A stretch of 64,000 nucleotides of DNA from JALNXF01 sp964555845 (GTDB lineage: Bacteria; Patescibacteriota; Gracilibacteria; BD1-5; UBA2023). Of this stretch, positions 48,735-58,344 are shown piece by piece (within the stretch, counting starts at the first letter, position 1; each line of letters starts with the position of its first letter). Position numbers and translations under genes: made by a program. The notes under the pieces are model-generated. The model saw only the letters and a list, made by a program, of their open reading frames with translations, did not search any database and was not told where the DNA came from. The stretch covers positions 62,001 through 126,000 of the forward strand of contig CAZKUA010000002.1 of the NCBI GenBank assembly GCA_964555845.1, in the 5' to 3' direction.

Positions 48735-50219
48735 ATGCAAACTAACTTTAATGCAGAAGCCTATAAAGAAAGACAGATGTCTTTTCCGGAAATTACTTTC
48801 AAGGATTTTGAGGCTCTCGATGATATGGAGCTTAGAAAAGAGATAGCTCAGAAAAATAAAATTCTCTCAACTGATGCATATAATAGGACAATGACTTATT
48901 TAAAGTGAGAGAAAAAATCTCGCCAAAAAGAGACTTATACACTCACTTTCCGTAAATCTCCAAACAAAGTATCTAATGTAATTTATTGAGTGAGAAATAT
49001 AGTTAAAAAACTTTTGTGAAAAAAATTCACTCAGGCCGAGCTAGATTTTGCAGCAGATTACTATGAACAACAAGCAAAAAAATGAGCTAATTGATATTTT
49101 GATAAAAAAATGTGGCAAGAATTAGTTATAGATAATGGATGATACTTTCCTGTAAAAGTAAAAGCAGTGGACGACTGAACTGTATTGAGAGTATGAGAAC
49201 CAGTTATGAGTATCTCTTGACCATGAGAGCTTGCTGCCGTTTTTGAACCAGAACTATTAAGAGTATTTTTCCAGAGCGTAGTAGCTACTGATATGAGATT
49301 TATCGAAAATATTATCTGAACTTGAAGAGTTGTAGAATTCTGAAAAAGAGCTGCAATTAACGAAAGAGCTCACATCGATGCGGTTGAAGCATTGTATGTA
49401 TGAGGATGATTGACTTGAACTTCAAATGATATCGCCTGAGCTGCAATTCCTCAAGTAAATTCTTCTTGAACTACGGCTCATAGATATTTGGCTTGCTACA
49501 GCACAGAAGATGAGGCATTTAGAAATGCAATAGAGAAAACTGATAAAGTGGCGCTCTTGGTAGATTTAGTAGATAGTTATAAATGAATAGACAAAATTAT
49601 TGACTTAAAGAAAGAATACAGGGCAAAATGAAAAACTATTTGGATGAGATTAGATAGCTGAGATCTAGTAGACCAAGCACTTTACGCTCTAAAAAGGCAA
49701 AAAGAAGAATGATTATTAGATCCCCTAAAAGATAAAATAGTAGTGGCTGATATAAGCAATGTGGACAAAATAAGAGAAATTGAAGACAAGGTAAGAGAGA
49801 TTTGATTTGATCCAAAAGATTTTATAGTTTACTGACTTGGAGGACTTCTTGTAATAAAAAATAAACTAAGAGATAGTGTATCTGCTGCCTTTAAGCTCAC
49901 AAAAACAGAAGAATTTGATACATGAAAATTATCAAATGACGCCTGAAAAGAAGCAATTCCATGAGAACTAAATGTAGAAATAAGAGCAGACGCTAGATAT
50001 ATAGTCCAAGAAGATGAAGAAATTTTATGAGAAAGACTCCTTAAAACAGTTTATAATAATTGAAAATTATTTTTTGAGTGAAATGATATAGAAGCTCTCG
50101 ACAAGGCCAGAGCTAGAGTGATAGAAAGTGAGAAATTAGCCCTATTACCCACTAAAAAAAGTGAAAAAACTCAAGCGTTGCAGAAAGAGGTTAAGGAGAG
50201 ATTTATGAAAGCAATATAG
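48735..50219 (+). CDS. pncB: nicotinate phosphoribosyltransferase
   Basis: A 494-residue enzyme making NaMN from nicotinate, PRPP and ATP. The family motifs LSTDAYNRTM, FGKRAAINERAHIDAVEALY, GTTAHRYLACY with the active-site His, and IWMRLDSGDLVDQAL are in order. It follows pncA by 23 bases; together they feed NadD and NadE of the operon at 31.5 kb. Confidence 0.93.
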
Positions 50220-50238
50220 AAAAATGGATATAGTCTGG

Positions 50239-50973
50239 TTATTTCAAGCTCTTAAAAAGCAATTTAAAAAGTTTTTTCTGGAAATCGGCTATATCCTTGT
50301 TTTCTATAAGAATAGAAGTTTCTGTGTTAAAATCAACAAAAGCAACTTTATTCGCATAAATGGTCATGAAAATATTATCTTGAAAATCATCAATATTTTT
50401 TGGAATAATTCTCAATTCTCTTTCTAGTCTTGGCTTCTTAATAATCGCGGCATGAGATGACATAATTACATAACGCTCCAGTTCCTTTTTGTCTCTTTTC
50501 TCTCTGTAATCCTTCGGTAAATACTGCTGGTTAATTTTCTCGACATCAGTTTCAGAAGTAATACGATAAAAAATATCTCATTTATTCTGGCTATCAACAA
50601 TATCATTGAAAATATTTCTTATTCATTTTGCTCATTGGTTGTATATTACATTTGGTTTTTTGTCTAGGTTAGAATATTTTTCAAGTAATTGATTTATATT
50701 TCATTTATTTCTCTCCTCCATTTCCTTATATGCTTCATTAATTTTACTAGGAGAAGCCGGAGAATAATACTTTTTCTTTCATTTTACAGAAACAAAAACA
50801 AATCCAGATTCCAGTAAATAAGGCAATAATCTATAAAGCTGAACTCTATGAAGCGAAGTAAAATTTGTTAAATCTGAGATAGTAGATTTTCAATGTTCTA
50901 ATAAAGTCAAATAAATAAGCGCGGAATTCTTCGGAAGTCAAATTCACTCTAAAAGTGGTATAAATTTTCTCAT
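50239..50973 (-). CDS. TrmB-family transcriptional regulator
   Basis: A 244-residue regulator. The N-terminal winged helix (LPKNSALIYLTLLEHGKSTISDLTNFTSLHRVQLYRLLPYLLESG) is of TrmB type, followed by SPSKINEAYKEMEERN and a C-terminal ligand-sensing-like part. The ligand is unknown. The gene is convergent with pncB and divergent from the 51138 gene; TGTTAC repeats in the divergent region could be its operator. Confidence 0.75.
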
Positions 50974-50974
50974 A

Positions 50975-51058
50975 TGTTACATTTTGTTACTAAATAAATT
51001 TAAACTGTTTTTCTTTTACTATAGTCATTTATATAATTTAATCAAACTTTTTTGTTAC
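50975..51058. promoter_or_regulatory. TGTTAC repeats in the TrmB divergent region
   Basis: TGTTAC occurs at 50975 and 50985 (10 bases apart, same face) and again at 51053. This would suit an operator for the adjacent regulator. Confidence 0.35.
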
Positions 51059-51137
51059 AAATAGTTTCAATTTTACAAAATATTTTATTTTTCCTTTATA
51101 GTGGGGGTGTTGTTTTACTTATTAACCCATTAAAAAT

Positions 51138-51446
51138 ATGTTAAACGCAATAGAGGCATCTAAAATGCTAGAAACTATGTCTCCAGAAGAGAGACTAAAA
51201 GCTTTACAACACAAAGTAAGTGTAAAAACAAAAAATATTCTTGATAAAAAAATTCGTGAAACTATAGCTGGATTTGAAAAAAAAGTAGAAATCACTTTAG
51301 ATGAAAATGTTTGCAGGGATCCAGATGAAAATATAGAAGCTTTATTGAGATGACTATGATACAAAGATGTAAATGTTACAAGTGATTTTCCAGCTTACAG
51401 CGAATCATACACTTGAACTACTACTATAAAATTTAAAATACCTTAA
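51138..51446 (+). CDS. hypothetical protein (102 aa)
   Basis: A helical, charged 102-residue protein (MLNAIEASKMLETMSPEERLKAL...) with three TGA codons near the end. No family was recognised. It starts the group with the MazG-APT fusion and is divergent from the TrmB regulator. Confidence 0.6.
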
Positions 51447-51476
51447 TTAATTATTTATAATTTAACTTAACAAAAT

Positions 51477-52469
51477 ATGGAAGCAGCAGTATTAAAAAAT
51501 CATTTATGAGAATATAAATCTATAGAAAGATTTGCTCATATTACACTTGACGATGTAATGAATAAAGTTACTCAGGAAGTTTGAGAATTAATTGAAGCTA
51601 GTATAGAAGGAAATGATGAGGAAATGTACAAAGAAGCCGGAGATGTACTAGTTAATATATTTTCAGTAAATCATGAGCTATGAATTGAAATTAACTTAGA
51701 AAAGACTACATCAGAAAAGTCACCTCTTAAATTATCGGTATTACTAGGAAAATGGAATACAAAAATCCAATCGCTTAGAAGTAGATATTCAAGAGAAAAA
51801 GTAAATTTAGAAGAAGTGAGCAAAATCACAAAAGATTTAGTATGAGAAGTTTTGAATTTCTCAGACCCTAGCATGTCGTTAAATCAAGTAATTGAGAGAA
51901 ATGTGCAGAAATTTGATTCTCGTAAAGAACTATACAAATCACAAATTGATTTAAAAGATTATATCTGAAATTTTCCAGACTTTCCAAAACCAGGAATTAA
52001 TTTTAAAGATATTTCTCCAATGTTACAATCTAAAGAAGCCCTAAGATATGCAGTACTAGAGATGGCTCAAAAATGCAGTGAATCCGATGTAATTGTTTGA
52101 CTTGATGCTAGGGGATTTATATTCGGAAGTCTTGTTGCAAAAAACCTTGGAAAACCATTTGTAATGCTAAGAAAAAAATGAAAATTACCTGGAGCTACTC
52201 GCGAAATATCTTACTGATTAGAATATTGAAAAGATATACTCGAAATACAGTCTGGAGTAATACAGAAATGACAAAAAGTATCAGTAATAGATGATTTACT
52301 CGCAACTGGTGGAACTGTAAAAGCCGCAATAGACTTAGTAGAGGGAGAATGATGAGAAATAAGCAATCTTTTATTTGTAATCTCTCTAGATGAAAAATGA
52401 CTTGTAGAACTCGACTCAAGAAAAAAAATAGTTTGATATAAAATAGATAGTTTAGTGTCATATAATTAA
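51477..52469 (+). CDS. apt: fusion: MazG/PRA-PH-like domain + adenine phosphoribosyltransferase
   Basis: A 330-residue protein. The first 140 residues are an all-alpha NTP pyrophosphohydrolase-like domain (VMNKVTQEVGELIEASIEGNDEEMYKEAGDVLVNIF). From residue 158 on it is an APT: YIGNFPDFPKPGINFKDISPML, VIVGLDARGFIFGSLVA, and the PRPP motif VSVIDDLLATGGT (near residues 268-280). APT salvages adenine to AMP with PRPP. The fusion would couple removal of unwanted NTPs or pyrophosphate release to purine salvage. A PRPP-synthetase-like gene follows. Confidence 0.85.
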
Positions 52470-52470
52470 T

Positions 52471-52533
52471 AGATTCCCGCCTTCGCGGGAATGACAGAAG
52501 AAGCGGGAATGACAGAAGAAGCGGGAATGACAG
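52471..52533. repeat. palindromic repeat, family D, with tandem partial copies
   Basis: AGATTCCCGCCTTCGCGGGA then ATGACA, followed by two tandem GAAGAAGCGGGAATGACA units. A full copy occurs at 63899-63925. Confidence 0.8.
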
Positions 52534-52569
52534 AAAGGAAATTTATAATAATTTTTAACCTAAAAAACT

Positions 52570-53472
52570 ATGAAAACTGTAATTACTCATCCAAACTTTG
52601 ATTATTTGTGAGATAAAATAGCTCTAGACAACAAGATAAATAGAGCAAATGTAAGCTTCGAAAAGTTCGAAGATGGATGGCCAAATATTTTTATAAATTG
52701 AGTAAAAGAATTAGTAGAACACAAGGAAATTACCTACATTTGAGATTTCTCAAAAAGCGAAGATTTATTTCTAAATTTCGCAGCAATTAGATGAATACTT
52801 GATTATTACGCGAATAAAGTAAGAGTAATTTTGCCTTATTTCCCTGTCGGAACTATGGAGAGAATAGATACAAAATGACAAGTGGCAACAGCTAGATATT
52901 ACGCGGATATTATGAGTCAATTCCCTTTTGCGAGAGAAACAAAAACTTCAATTCATATATTTGATATTCACGCTCTAGTTGAGAGATTTTTATTTGACTC
53001 TCATAGTGTAAATGTAGAAATCCACACTGCAATGAGTTTACTTAGAGACGAAATAAAATGAAAAAGTATAGTTTTTCCGGATGAGTGAGCTCTTAAAAGA
53101 TTTTGAAAAGATTTTAAAGACCAAGATATTATAGTTTGCTCAAAAGTTAGAAATTGAAATAAAAGAGAAATAACTATAAAAGAATGAGACCCAAAATGAA
53201 AAGATGTCATAATAATTGATGACCTAATACAGACTGGTTGAACTATCAAAAAAACAGCCGAAAAACTAAGAGAACTCGGAGCAAAAAGTGTCAGCTCTTA
53301 CGCGACTCATTGAGTTTTCCCAAATAATTCTCACATAGATCTCGCCAAGTCTCTAGACAAACTAATAGTAACAGATACAATTCCAGCCAATATAAAAAGA
53401 GCCGAGGAGGTTATAAATATGGAAGTATTTAGTATAAAATGATTGGTAGAAAAAATTATGTTTCATGATTAA
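52570..53472 (+). CDS. ribose-phosphate pyrophosphokinase-like protein
   Basis: A 300-residue PRPP synthetase-like protein. The N-terminal half has RANVSFEKFEDGWPNIFI, VRVILPYFPVGTMERID and TSIHIFDIHALVERFLF, near the catalytic and metal segments of Prs. The C-terminal half has the PRTase signature VIIIDDLIQTGGTIKKTAE and a SYATHGVFPNNS tail. It is shorter and more divergent than canonical Prs, so supply of PRPP to PncB and APT is a likely but not certain role. Confidence 0.8.
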
Positions 53473-53479
53473 AAAGGCA

Positions 53480-53517
53480 AAAAGTCCCACGCGCTTGTTA
53501 GCGTATGGGACCTTTTT
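53480..53517. terminator. bidirectional terminator between prs-like gene and pspA operon
   Basis: AAAGTCCCACGCGC and GCGTATGGGACCTTT form an imperfect GC-rich hairpin with T runs on both strands. Confidence 0.8.
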
Positions 53518-53613
53518 TATTGTCTTCCTATCTCCTCCAAGATAGGATAGAATTTACCTCCTTTTGGTAAAAAATTTTGTCTTACATCTTGTATTTTTGT
53601 AGCTGAAAAGAAA

Positions 53614-54282
53614 TTACTTCATGTACTTGGCGACGTCATCGTCAGAGACGGGAGCCTGGGCATATTTCTGTTCCAGGGCAACCCCGGGAGCCGAAATGTT
53701 GGCCATTTCTTCGGCTGCTTCTGCCTGAGCTTGAGCATGGATTGCATCTTGCTTGAGCTGTCCGAGCTTGCCCAGAGCCGAGTTGTTATCGGTAAGGGCA
53801 TTCGAGGCTTCCGCCAGACCCTGACGAATCTTGGAGCCGGTAATAACGGCGGCGAGCTGGACCTGATCGGTCTTGGCTGTTGCGATACGATCGCGAGCAG
53901 CACTCAGATTGGATCTCAGTTTGGCCAGCTGAACTTCATTGGCGTTGATAGTGCCAGTCAAAGTTGCGACGGTCGATTGAGCCTTTACCTTTTCGGCAAG
54001 TGCCTGTCGAACATCATCCACGTTCTTGGCTGCACCGGCCTGCTGAGCAAGACGCTCATATTTGGCGATTTCCGCTTCCGCGAGAGCCTTCTGAGCGATG
54101 ATTTCGTTATTGCTGGCAACCAGTGCGGTCACGGATGCGGTATGACGACGGACTTCTTCTTCCGCAGCTTTGATTACATCCTTGCCGTCCGCGACAGGAT
54201 CGCGGAGCTTCTCGGCGGTTTCTTCATCAAGACGATTTCCCTTTTTGAGAAGTTGTTTCAAGGTTTCTATTCCAAATGCCAT
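53614..54282 (-). CDS. PspA/IM30-like phage-shock protein, UGA-free
   Basis: A 222-residue, almost fully helical coiled-coil protein (Ala, Glu, Lys, Gln-rich) starting MAFGIETLKQLLKKGNR. This resembles PspA/IM30 proteins, which coat stressed membranes. It is the last gene of a four-gene minus-strand operon (repeat-rich membrane protein, DUF2491, DUF2170, PspA), the layout seen in the YjfI-YjfJ-YjfK neighbourhood of E. coli. GC-rich codons, a GAGGAT Shine-Dalgarno and no TGA codons set it apart from native genes. Confidence 0.8.
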   Translation of the reverse strand: MAFGIETLKQLLKKGNRLDEETAEKLRDPVADGKDVIKAAEEEVRRHTASVTALVASNNEIIAQKALAEAEIAKYERLAQQAGAAKNVDDVRQALAEKVKAQSTVATLTGTINANEVQLAKLRSNLSAARDRIATAKTDQVQLAAVITGSKIRQGLAEASNALTDNNSALGKLGQLKQDAIHAQAQAEAAEEMANISAPGVALEQKYAQAPVSDDDVAKYMK

Positions 54283-54346
54283 AGTCGTATCCTCTGTATG
54301 TTTTTTATCTTAAAAATCATTAATCATCACTACAGCCGAGGACTTT

Positions 54347-54751
54347 TTAGCCGAAAAGCTTGTCGTGAGCCACAAGAGCGGCGCGCAAGTAGTCCAGGCT
54401 GGAACCGAGTTCTTCCTCAGAAAGGTCGCCGACCATAAGAGAATCGATGAGCACGAAGTGTGCGGATTCATCGTTTTCACCGGGCACCATGGCATACGCA
54501 TAGGGCAGGATGGCAACATTCTGTTTCAGAAGAAGCAAGGACTGCTTCAGGAGTTCCTCGGGATCAGCAGATCCGTCGAAGTGAGACACCTCGCAGGAAA
54601 TGGTGAGTTTGGATTCTTCCATGGTCATGATGACCGGTCGAGAGCCCATAACGATGCCGACGATTCCCTCAGAAAGAGTTTGTGCAGTGTTGCCACGCTG
54701 TTCTTCCAGGAAACGTACGAGATCTTTAGGGGTTTGAATGTTTTTATTCAT
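54347..54751 (-). CDS. DUF2170 family protein (YjfI-like), UGA-free
   Basis: A 134-residue protein. LVRFLEEQRGNTAQTLSEGIVGIVMGSRPVIMTMEESKLTIS and LLKQNVAILPYAYAMVPG match the DUF2170 pattern, whose genes travel with PspA homologues. The molecular function is unknown. AAGGAGAAT precedes the ATG. It lies between the DUF2491 and PspA genes. Confidence 0.75.
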   Translation of the reverse strand: MNKNIQTPKDLVRFLEEQRGNTAQTLSEGIVGIVMGSRPVIMTMEESKLTISCEVSHFDGSADPEELLKQSLLLLKQNVAILPYAYAMVPGENDESAHFVLIDSLMVGDLSEEELGSSLDYLRAALVAHDKLFG

Positions 54752-54780
54752 GGTAATTCTCCTTGGAATTGGGTTTTTGC

Positions 54781-55458
54781 CTAGCAGGCGAGAACTTGGA
54801 ACTCATTGTTTTTGATTTCATGTCCATACCAGAGGGTCACAAGACCTCCCAAGTCAGACTCCACAGGACCTACTTCCAGAAAAAGTGCCTGGTTGGGTAC
54901 TTCCGGATTGGTCTGCTTACCTGCTTCAAGAGCATATTCACAGACCGTTGCAAGCAAGGGATAATTGATACCACTTGCAGCCGGATGCTGACGGAATTCG
55001 CCATCATACTCGCCAGGTTGTTTCCTGATGTAGGTAAGATCGCCGGTAGCGAATGCGCCGGTATATCGCAAATCATTGGCTCCTTTAAATTCAGGAGGCT
55101 GATCAAAAAACACATGCTCGGTGTCAGATACCCAGAGAGATGCATTTTTCATAAGGTCATCACGGTTTCCCTTGAGAAACTTCGGATCCTCATCATAAAC
55201 ACGCACATCAAAGGCATCATCGACGATCTTGGCGAAAATAATCTTACGAAAACTCTCAGATTCGCCAGTGATATCGCAGATGATAATCTGAGCCAAGCCT
55301 CCGTTGGCCTCGATGGTCTCAATCTGGTTAATCTTGCGATCAACAGGTTTGAGACCGAGACCGGCCTTCATCTGAAGAATGAGCGTGCGCTCATCAGTCA
55401 GAGTTACAAAATCACCTTTTTTGAGTCTTTTCAGACCCGGGACATTTGTTACTTCCAT
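54781..55458 (-). CDS. DUF2491 family protein (YjfK-like), UGA-free
   Basis: A 225-residue protein. GLKRLKKGDFVTLTDERTLIL, IETIEANGGLAQIIICDITG, LWVSDTEHVFFDQPP and LVTLWYGHEIKNNEFQVL fit the DUF2491 pattern of the YjfIJK group. The function is not known beyond association with membrane stress proteins. Start with AGGAGAAA Shine-Dalgarno; stop TAG. Confidence 0.75.
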   Translation of the reverse strand: MEVTNVPGLKRLKKGDFVTLTDERTLILQMKAGLGLKPVDRKINQIETIEANGGLAQIIICDITGESESFRKIIFAKIVDDAFDVRVYDEDPKFLKGNRDDLMKNASLWVSDTEHVFFDQPPEFKGANDLRYTGAFATGDLTYIRKQPGEYDGEFRQHPAASGINYPLLATVCEYALEAGKQTNPEVPNQALFLEVGPVESDLGGLVTLWYGHEIKNNEFQVLAC

Positions 55459-55473
55459 ATTTTTTCTCCTGAG

Positions 55474-56380
55474 CTAGGGTTTTTCAGATTTTCACGGAAT
55501 TTCTTTGAGTTTTTTGAGCACGACAATCCCTCCAATAACCAGCACAAGTGCGATTACGGTCATGAGAAGGAAGTAGCCGACACCATGACTCTGCTGAACA
55601 ACCACTGGCTGTGCAACGGCATAATTATTGCGACTCATCAACATGTTCATCATCGCAACATCGCGCATGGCATCATACATAATCCATGCTCCACTCGGGC
55701 CATAATAACCATAGCCACCGTTTCCTTGATTGTAGGTAACAGGAACATTTCTGTTACCATCTTTAAAGGTAGTTGGAATGTGTTCAGGACGAGTGGCAGG
55801 TTCGCGGTCAAACTTGTTCGTATACTGTGTGGCATACTTTTGCTTGAACGCTGTCTGTGCAGCTTCACGGCTGGTAAACTGTGTGCCAGACATTGTAGCT
55901 TTGTTTGCCAGGGCCTGATCAGTCTTGCTCATAGCCGCCGGAGCAGTGGAAGTTGCGGGTTTGGTGTAAACCGGAGCAGGGGTTGGAGTTGCGGGTTTGG
56001 TGTAAGTCTGGTTGACTACCGGGGTTGGAGTTGCGGGTTTGGTGTAAGTCTGGTTGACTACCGGGGTTGGAGTTGNNNNNNNNNNNNNNNNNNNNNNNNN
56101 NNNNNNNNNNNNNNNNNNNNNNNNNNNNNNNNNNNNNNNNNNNNNNNNNNNNNNNNNNNNNNNNNNNNNNNNNNNCGGGTTTGGTGACTGGGGTAGGAGT
56201 AGATACCCGAACCGGAGCTGGAGAAGGAGAACGGAAAGAGGTCACAGTTGCTTTTCCTCCTCCACCACCACTACCTCCAATACTGCCAGCACGTGCATCA
56301 GCAATGCTGACACTTACGCCGGAAATGACAAACAGGGACAGTACAAACGACGCGAGTAACTTATTAAACGGTGTTTTCAT
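55474..56380 (-). CDS. secreted/membrane protein with Pro-Thr tandem repeats, interrupted by assembly gap
   Basis: The ATG at 56380 (Shine-Dalgarno TGGAGGAA) begins a signal peptide (LLASFVLSLFVISGVSVSIADA), followed by a Gly-rich stretch and TPTPVTKP. After the 100-N gap the frame TPVVNQTYTKPATP repeats, leads into MSKTDQALANKATMSG and ends in a membrane segment (YFLLMTVIALVLVIGGIVV). The frames before and after the gap do not match because the N run is a placeholder, so this is one gene. It ends in TGA at 55492-55494; code 25 adds GKSEKP before TAG at 55474. Confidence 0.7.
55979..56075. repeat. 42-bp tandem repeat encoding TPVVNQTYTKPATP
   Basis: Two complete 42-base units (55979-56020, 56021-56062) and the start of a third, which runs into the N gap. 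The gap is probably a collapsed continuation of the array. Confidence 0.9.
56076..56175. other. assembly gap (100 N)
   Basis: A run of exactly 100 N, the usual placeholder for a gap of unknown size. It lies in the tandem repeat of the secreted protein gene. Confidence 0.98.
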
Positions 56381-56560
56381 GGTATTCCTCCAAATGGAAT
56401 GGGTTGGTTGAATTCTTAGAGAATTCATTGTTTCTGGTTGTTTACAAATTTCAATTATAAAAAATCTATAATTGAAAAAAATAATTTCTATTTCAATTTA
56501 TATAAAATACAAGATGTTAAAGAACTTATTTGTAAAATATTTATTTTTGTTTGTTTGTGA

Positions 56561-56588
56561 TTTATATTTAAAAAAATATTTTTGTCAA
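56561..56588 (-). promoter_or_regulatory. promoter of the pspA-type operon
   Basis: Minus-strand TTGACA (56588-56583) and TATAAA (56566-56561), 16 bases apart; the leader to the ATG is about 180 bases. Confidence 0.55.
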
Positions 56589-56649
56589 ATCTTTTTTTGA
56601 CAAAACTTATAAAATCTTTTTAGATTAATAGAATTTGGAGAAAGTTTTT

Positions 56650-57129
56650 CTAAATCAACCTCCTCGACAAACTCGTAATATAGGCAATAGCAAGCGCATC
56701 GGCTGCGTCATCTGGGGTTGGGATTGAGTCTAGTTTGTAGATAATTTTTAGTGCATTTTGGACTTGTTTTTTGAGGGCACTTCAGCTTCCGCAAATTCCG
56801 GATTTTACTTGGAGTGGAGTGTATTCGAGTACCGGAATTCCATGAGTAGCTAGAATATAGAGCATTGTTCATCTGGCTTGTGCCACATCTATTCAAGTTT
56901 TTAGGTTTTTTAAGAAAAATAATTTCTCAATTCCGCAGATATCTGGCTTATATTTTTTGATTAAATTTTCTAGGTCATTTCAAATATCAAGAATTTTTGA
57001 ACTTATATCAGATTTAACTATAGTTTCAATTATTCAAAACTCTAGAATTTCTACATTTCTTCACTCTTTTTTGATTATTGCGAACCCTGTTGTCGTTGTC
57101 CCAGGGTCAATACCTAAAATAATTGACAT
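56650..57129 (-). CDS. ruvC: crossover junction endodeoxyribonuclease RuvC
   Basis: A 159-residue Holliday-junction resolvase. ILGIDPGTTTTGFAII has the first catalytic Asp, CGIEKLFF the Glu, and DAADALAIAY the last Asp pair. The size and layout are normal for RuvC. No ruvA or ruvB lies in the window. It is divergent from a 48-residue gene. Confidence 0.95.
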
Positions 57130-57196
57130 ATTTTGAAATTTATGTTTTAATATACTTATAAGTTAATTATTTAATATTTATTGTAAAAAAATATAT

Positions 57197-57343
57197 ATGT
57201 TATTAGAAACCATATACGAAAGCGATATTATAACAAAAATTAGAAATTCTCAAAGAGTAAATGAATCTCAAAAGCAGGAATTTATCAATCTTATTTGTTA
57301 CTTTACCCCCTGAGAAATCGAGGAATTAAAATTACTTATGTAG
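57197..57343 (+). CDS. small hypothetical protein (48 aa)
   Basis: Short frame MLLETIYESDIITKIRN... with one TGA (Gly) in FTPGEIEEL and a TAG stop. It is helical, and the length and AT-rich start are similar to other small native genes. No family was recognised. Confidence 0.45.
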
Positions 57344-57374
57344 CTTTTCTATCGTCATTCTAAATTCCCCTCCT

Positions 57375-57520
57375 CGTCATTCTGAGCGTAGTCGAAGAAT
57401 CTATTAATTAATTCTACTATTTTTTAAAAAGTATTTTATGAGTAAATAGACCCGTTCGACTACACTTCGTTTCGCTCAGGGTGACGAGCTAAAGAGGCTT
57501 TTGCTTCACTCAGGATGACG
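57375..57520. repeat. palindromic repeat, family B, with extra arms
   Basis: It begins CGTCATTCTGAGCG and has inverted arms CGCTCAGGGTGACG (to 57486) and CACTCAGGATGACG (to 57520). Confidence 0.8.
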
Positions 57521-57551
57521 AAAGGTTGAGTTCGAGATGACAGGGTTTTTC

Positions 57552-58334
57552 TTAATAAACCACAGATTGGGACTCGAGTAGGATGTATAGTATCGAATTT
57601 TTATCAGTATAATCTCAGACCATAAGTTTTCTAGTTTTTTCTGTTTCCTTGATACTAATTTTTCCGGAATGCCTTTTTCATCCAAGCACATCACTTGTTA
57701 TAACATCAGAGAAAAGTTTGTAAAAATATTCAGATAAAAGGACATCTTTAACTTCGGTATATTTATCAAGATATGCTGCAAATGTCTCTCCGTATTCAAA
57801 CATTTTCTCGTCATTTTTTATAGATCTAATAAGATGAAAAAGTCTTCAAACAGACAAATTATATTTTTTATTTACGACTGAATTTAGGGCTTTTTCTATT
57901 GGATCATTGCTTCTTAGAATTGTTTTTCATTTTTTTACACAAAATTTTCTGAAATTACTAGTAATAAAATGCTCAATAAAAGAATCAAGGATTTTGTGAT
58001 AAGAGCTCACTACTGCAAATCCATCTAGGTTTGGATTTTTCTTAATATTGTAGTAATTTATTTCAGAATTTGTAAGATATAATAGGGTTTCTTTTGGTGC
58101 ATTTAGAAGCAAAATATCTCAGAAATAGTTTTGAATTCTTTTTGAAATTATCTGCTCTTGATTTTCTTTTAAAAATTCATCTTTATCATCTTGAGTAAGG
58201 CCTGATACCCTTCTTCTGGCTATTTTATGGATTTCTTCCTCTACTTCTTTGGTCATCCAATGCATACAAAGATTGAGTTTTTTCTTTAATTCTTCATTTT
58301 CTTCTTGTAATTGTTTTAATTGTGTATTGCTCAT
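57552..58334 (-). CDS. hypothetical protein with N-terminal coiled coil (260 aa)
   Basis: A soluble protein that begins with a heptad-like coiled coil (LKQLQEENEELKKKLN) and continues as a helical domain with no recognised motif (ARRRVSGLTQDDKDEFLKEN, FEYGETFAAYLDKY). It starts 10 bases after the def stop and may be co-transcribed. The family is not recognised. Confidence 0.65.
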
Positions 58335-58344
58335 TTTTTTAAAA

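Noticed and set aside
54763..56187. 474-residue plus-strand frame opposite the pspA-type operon
   Set aside because: It is antisense to DUF2491 and the repeat protein, runs through the N gap and has no recognised domain; long antisense frames are common opposite GC-richer, UGA-free genes.
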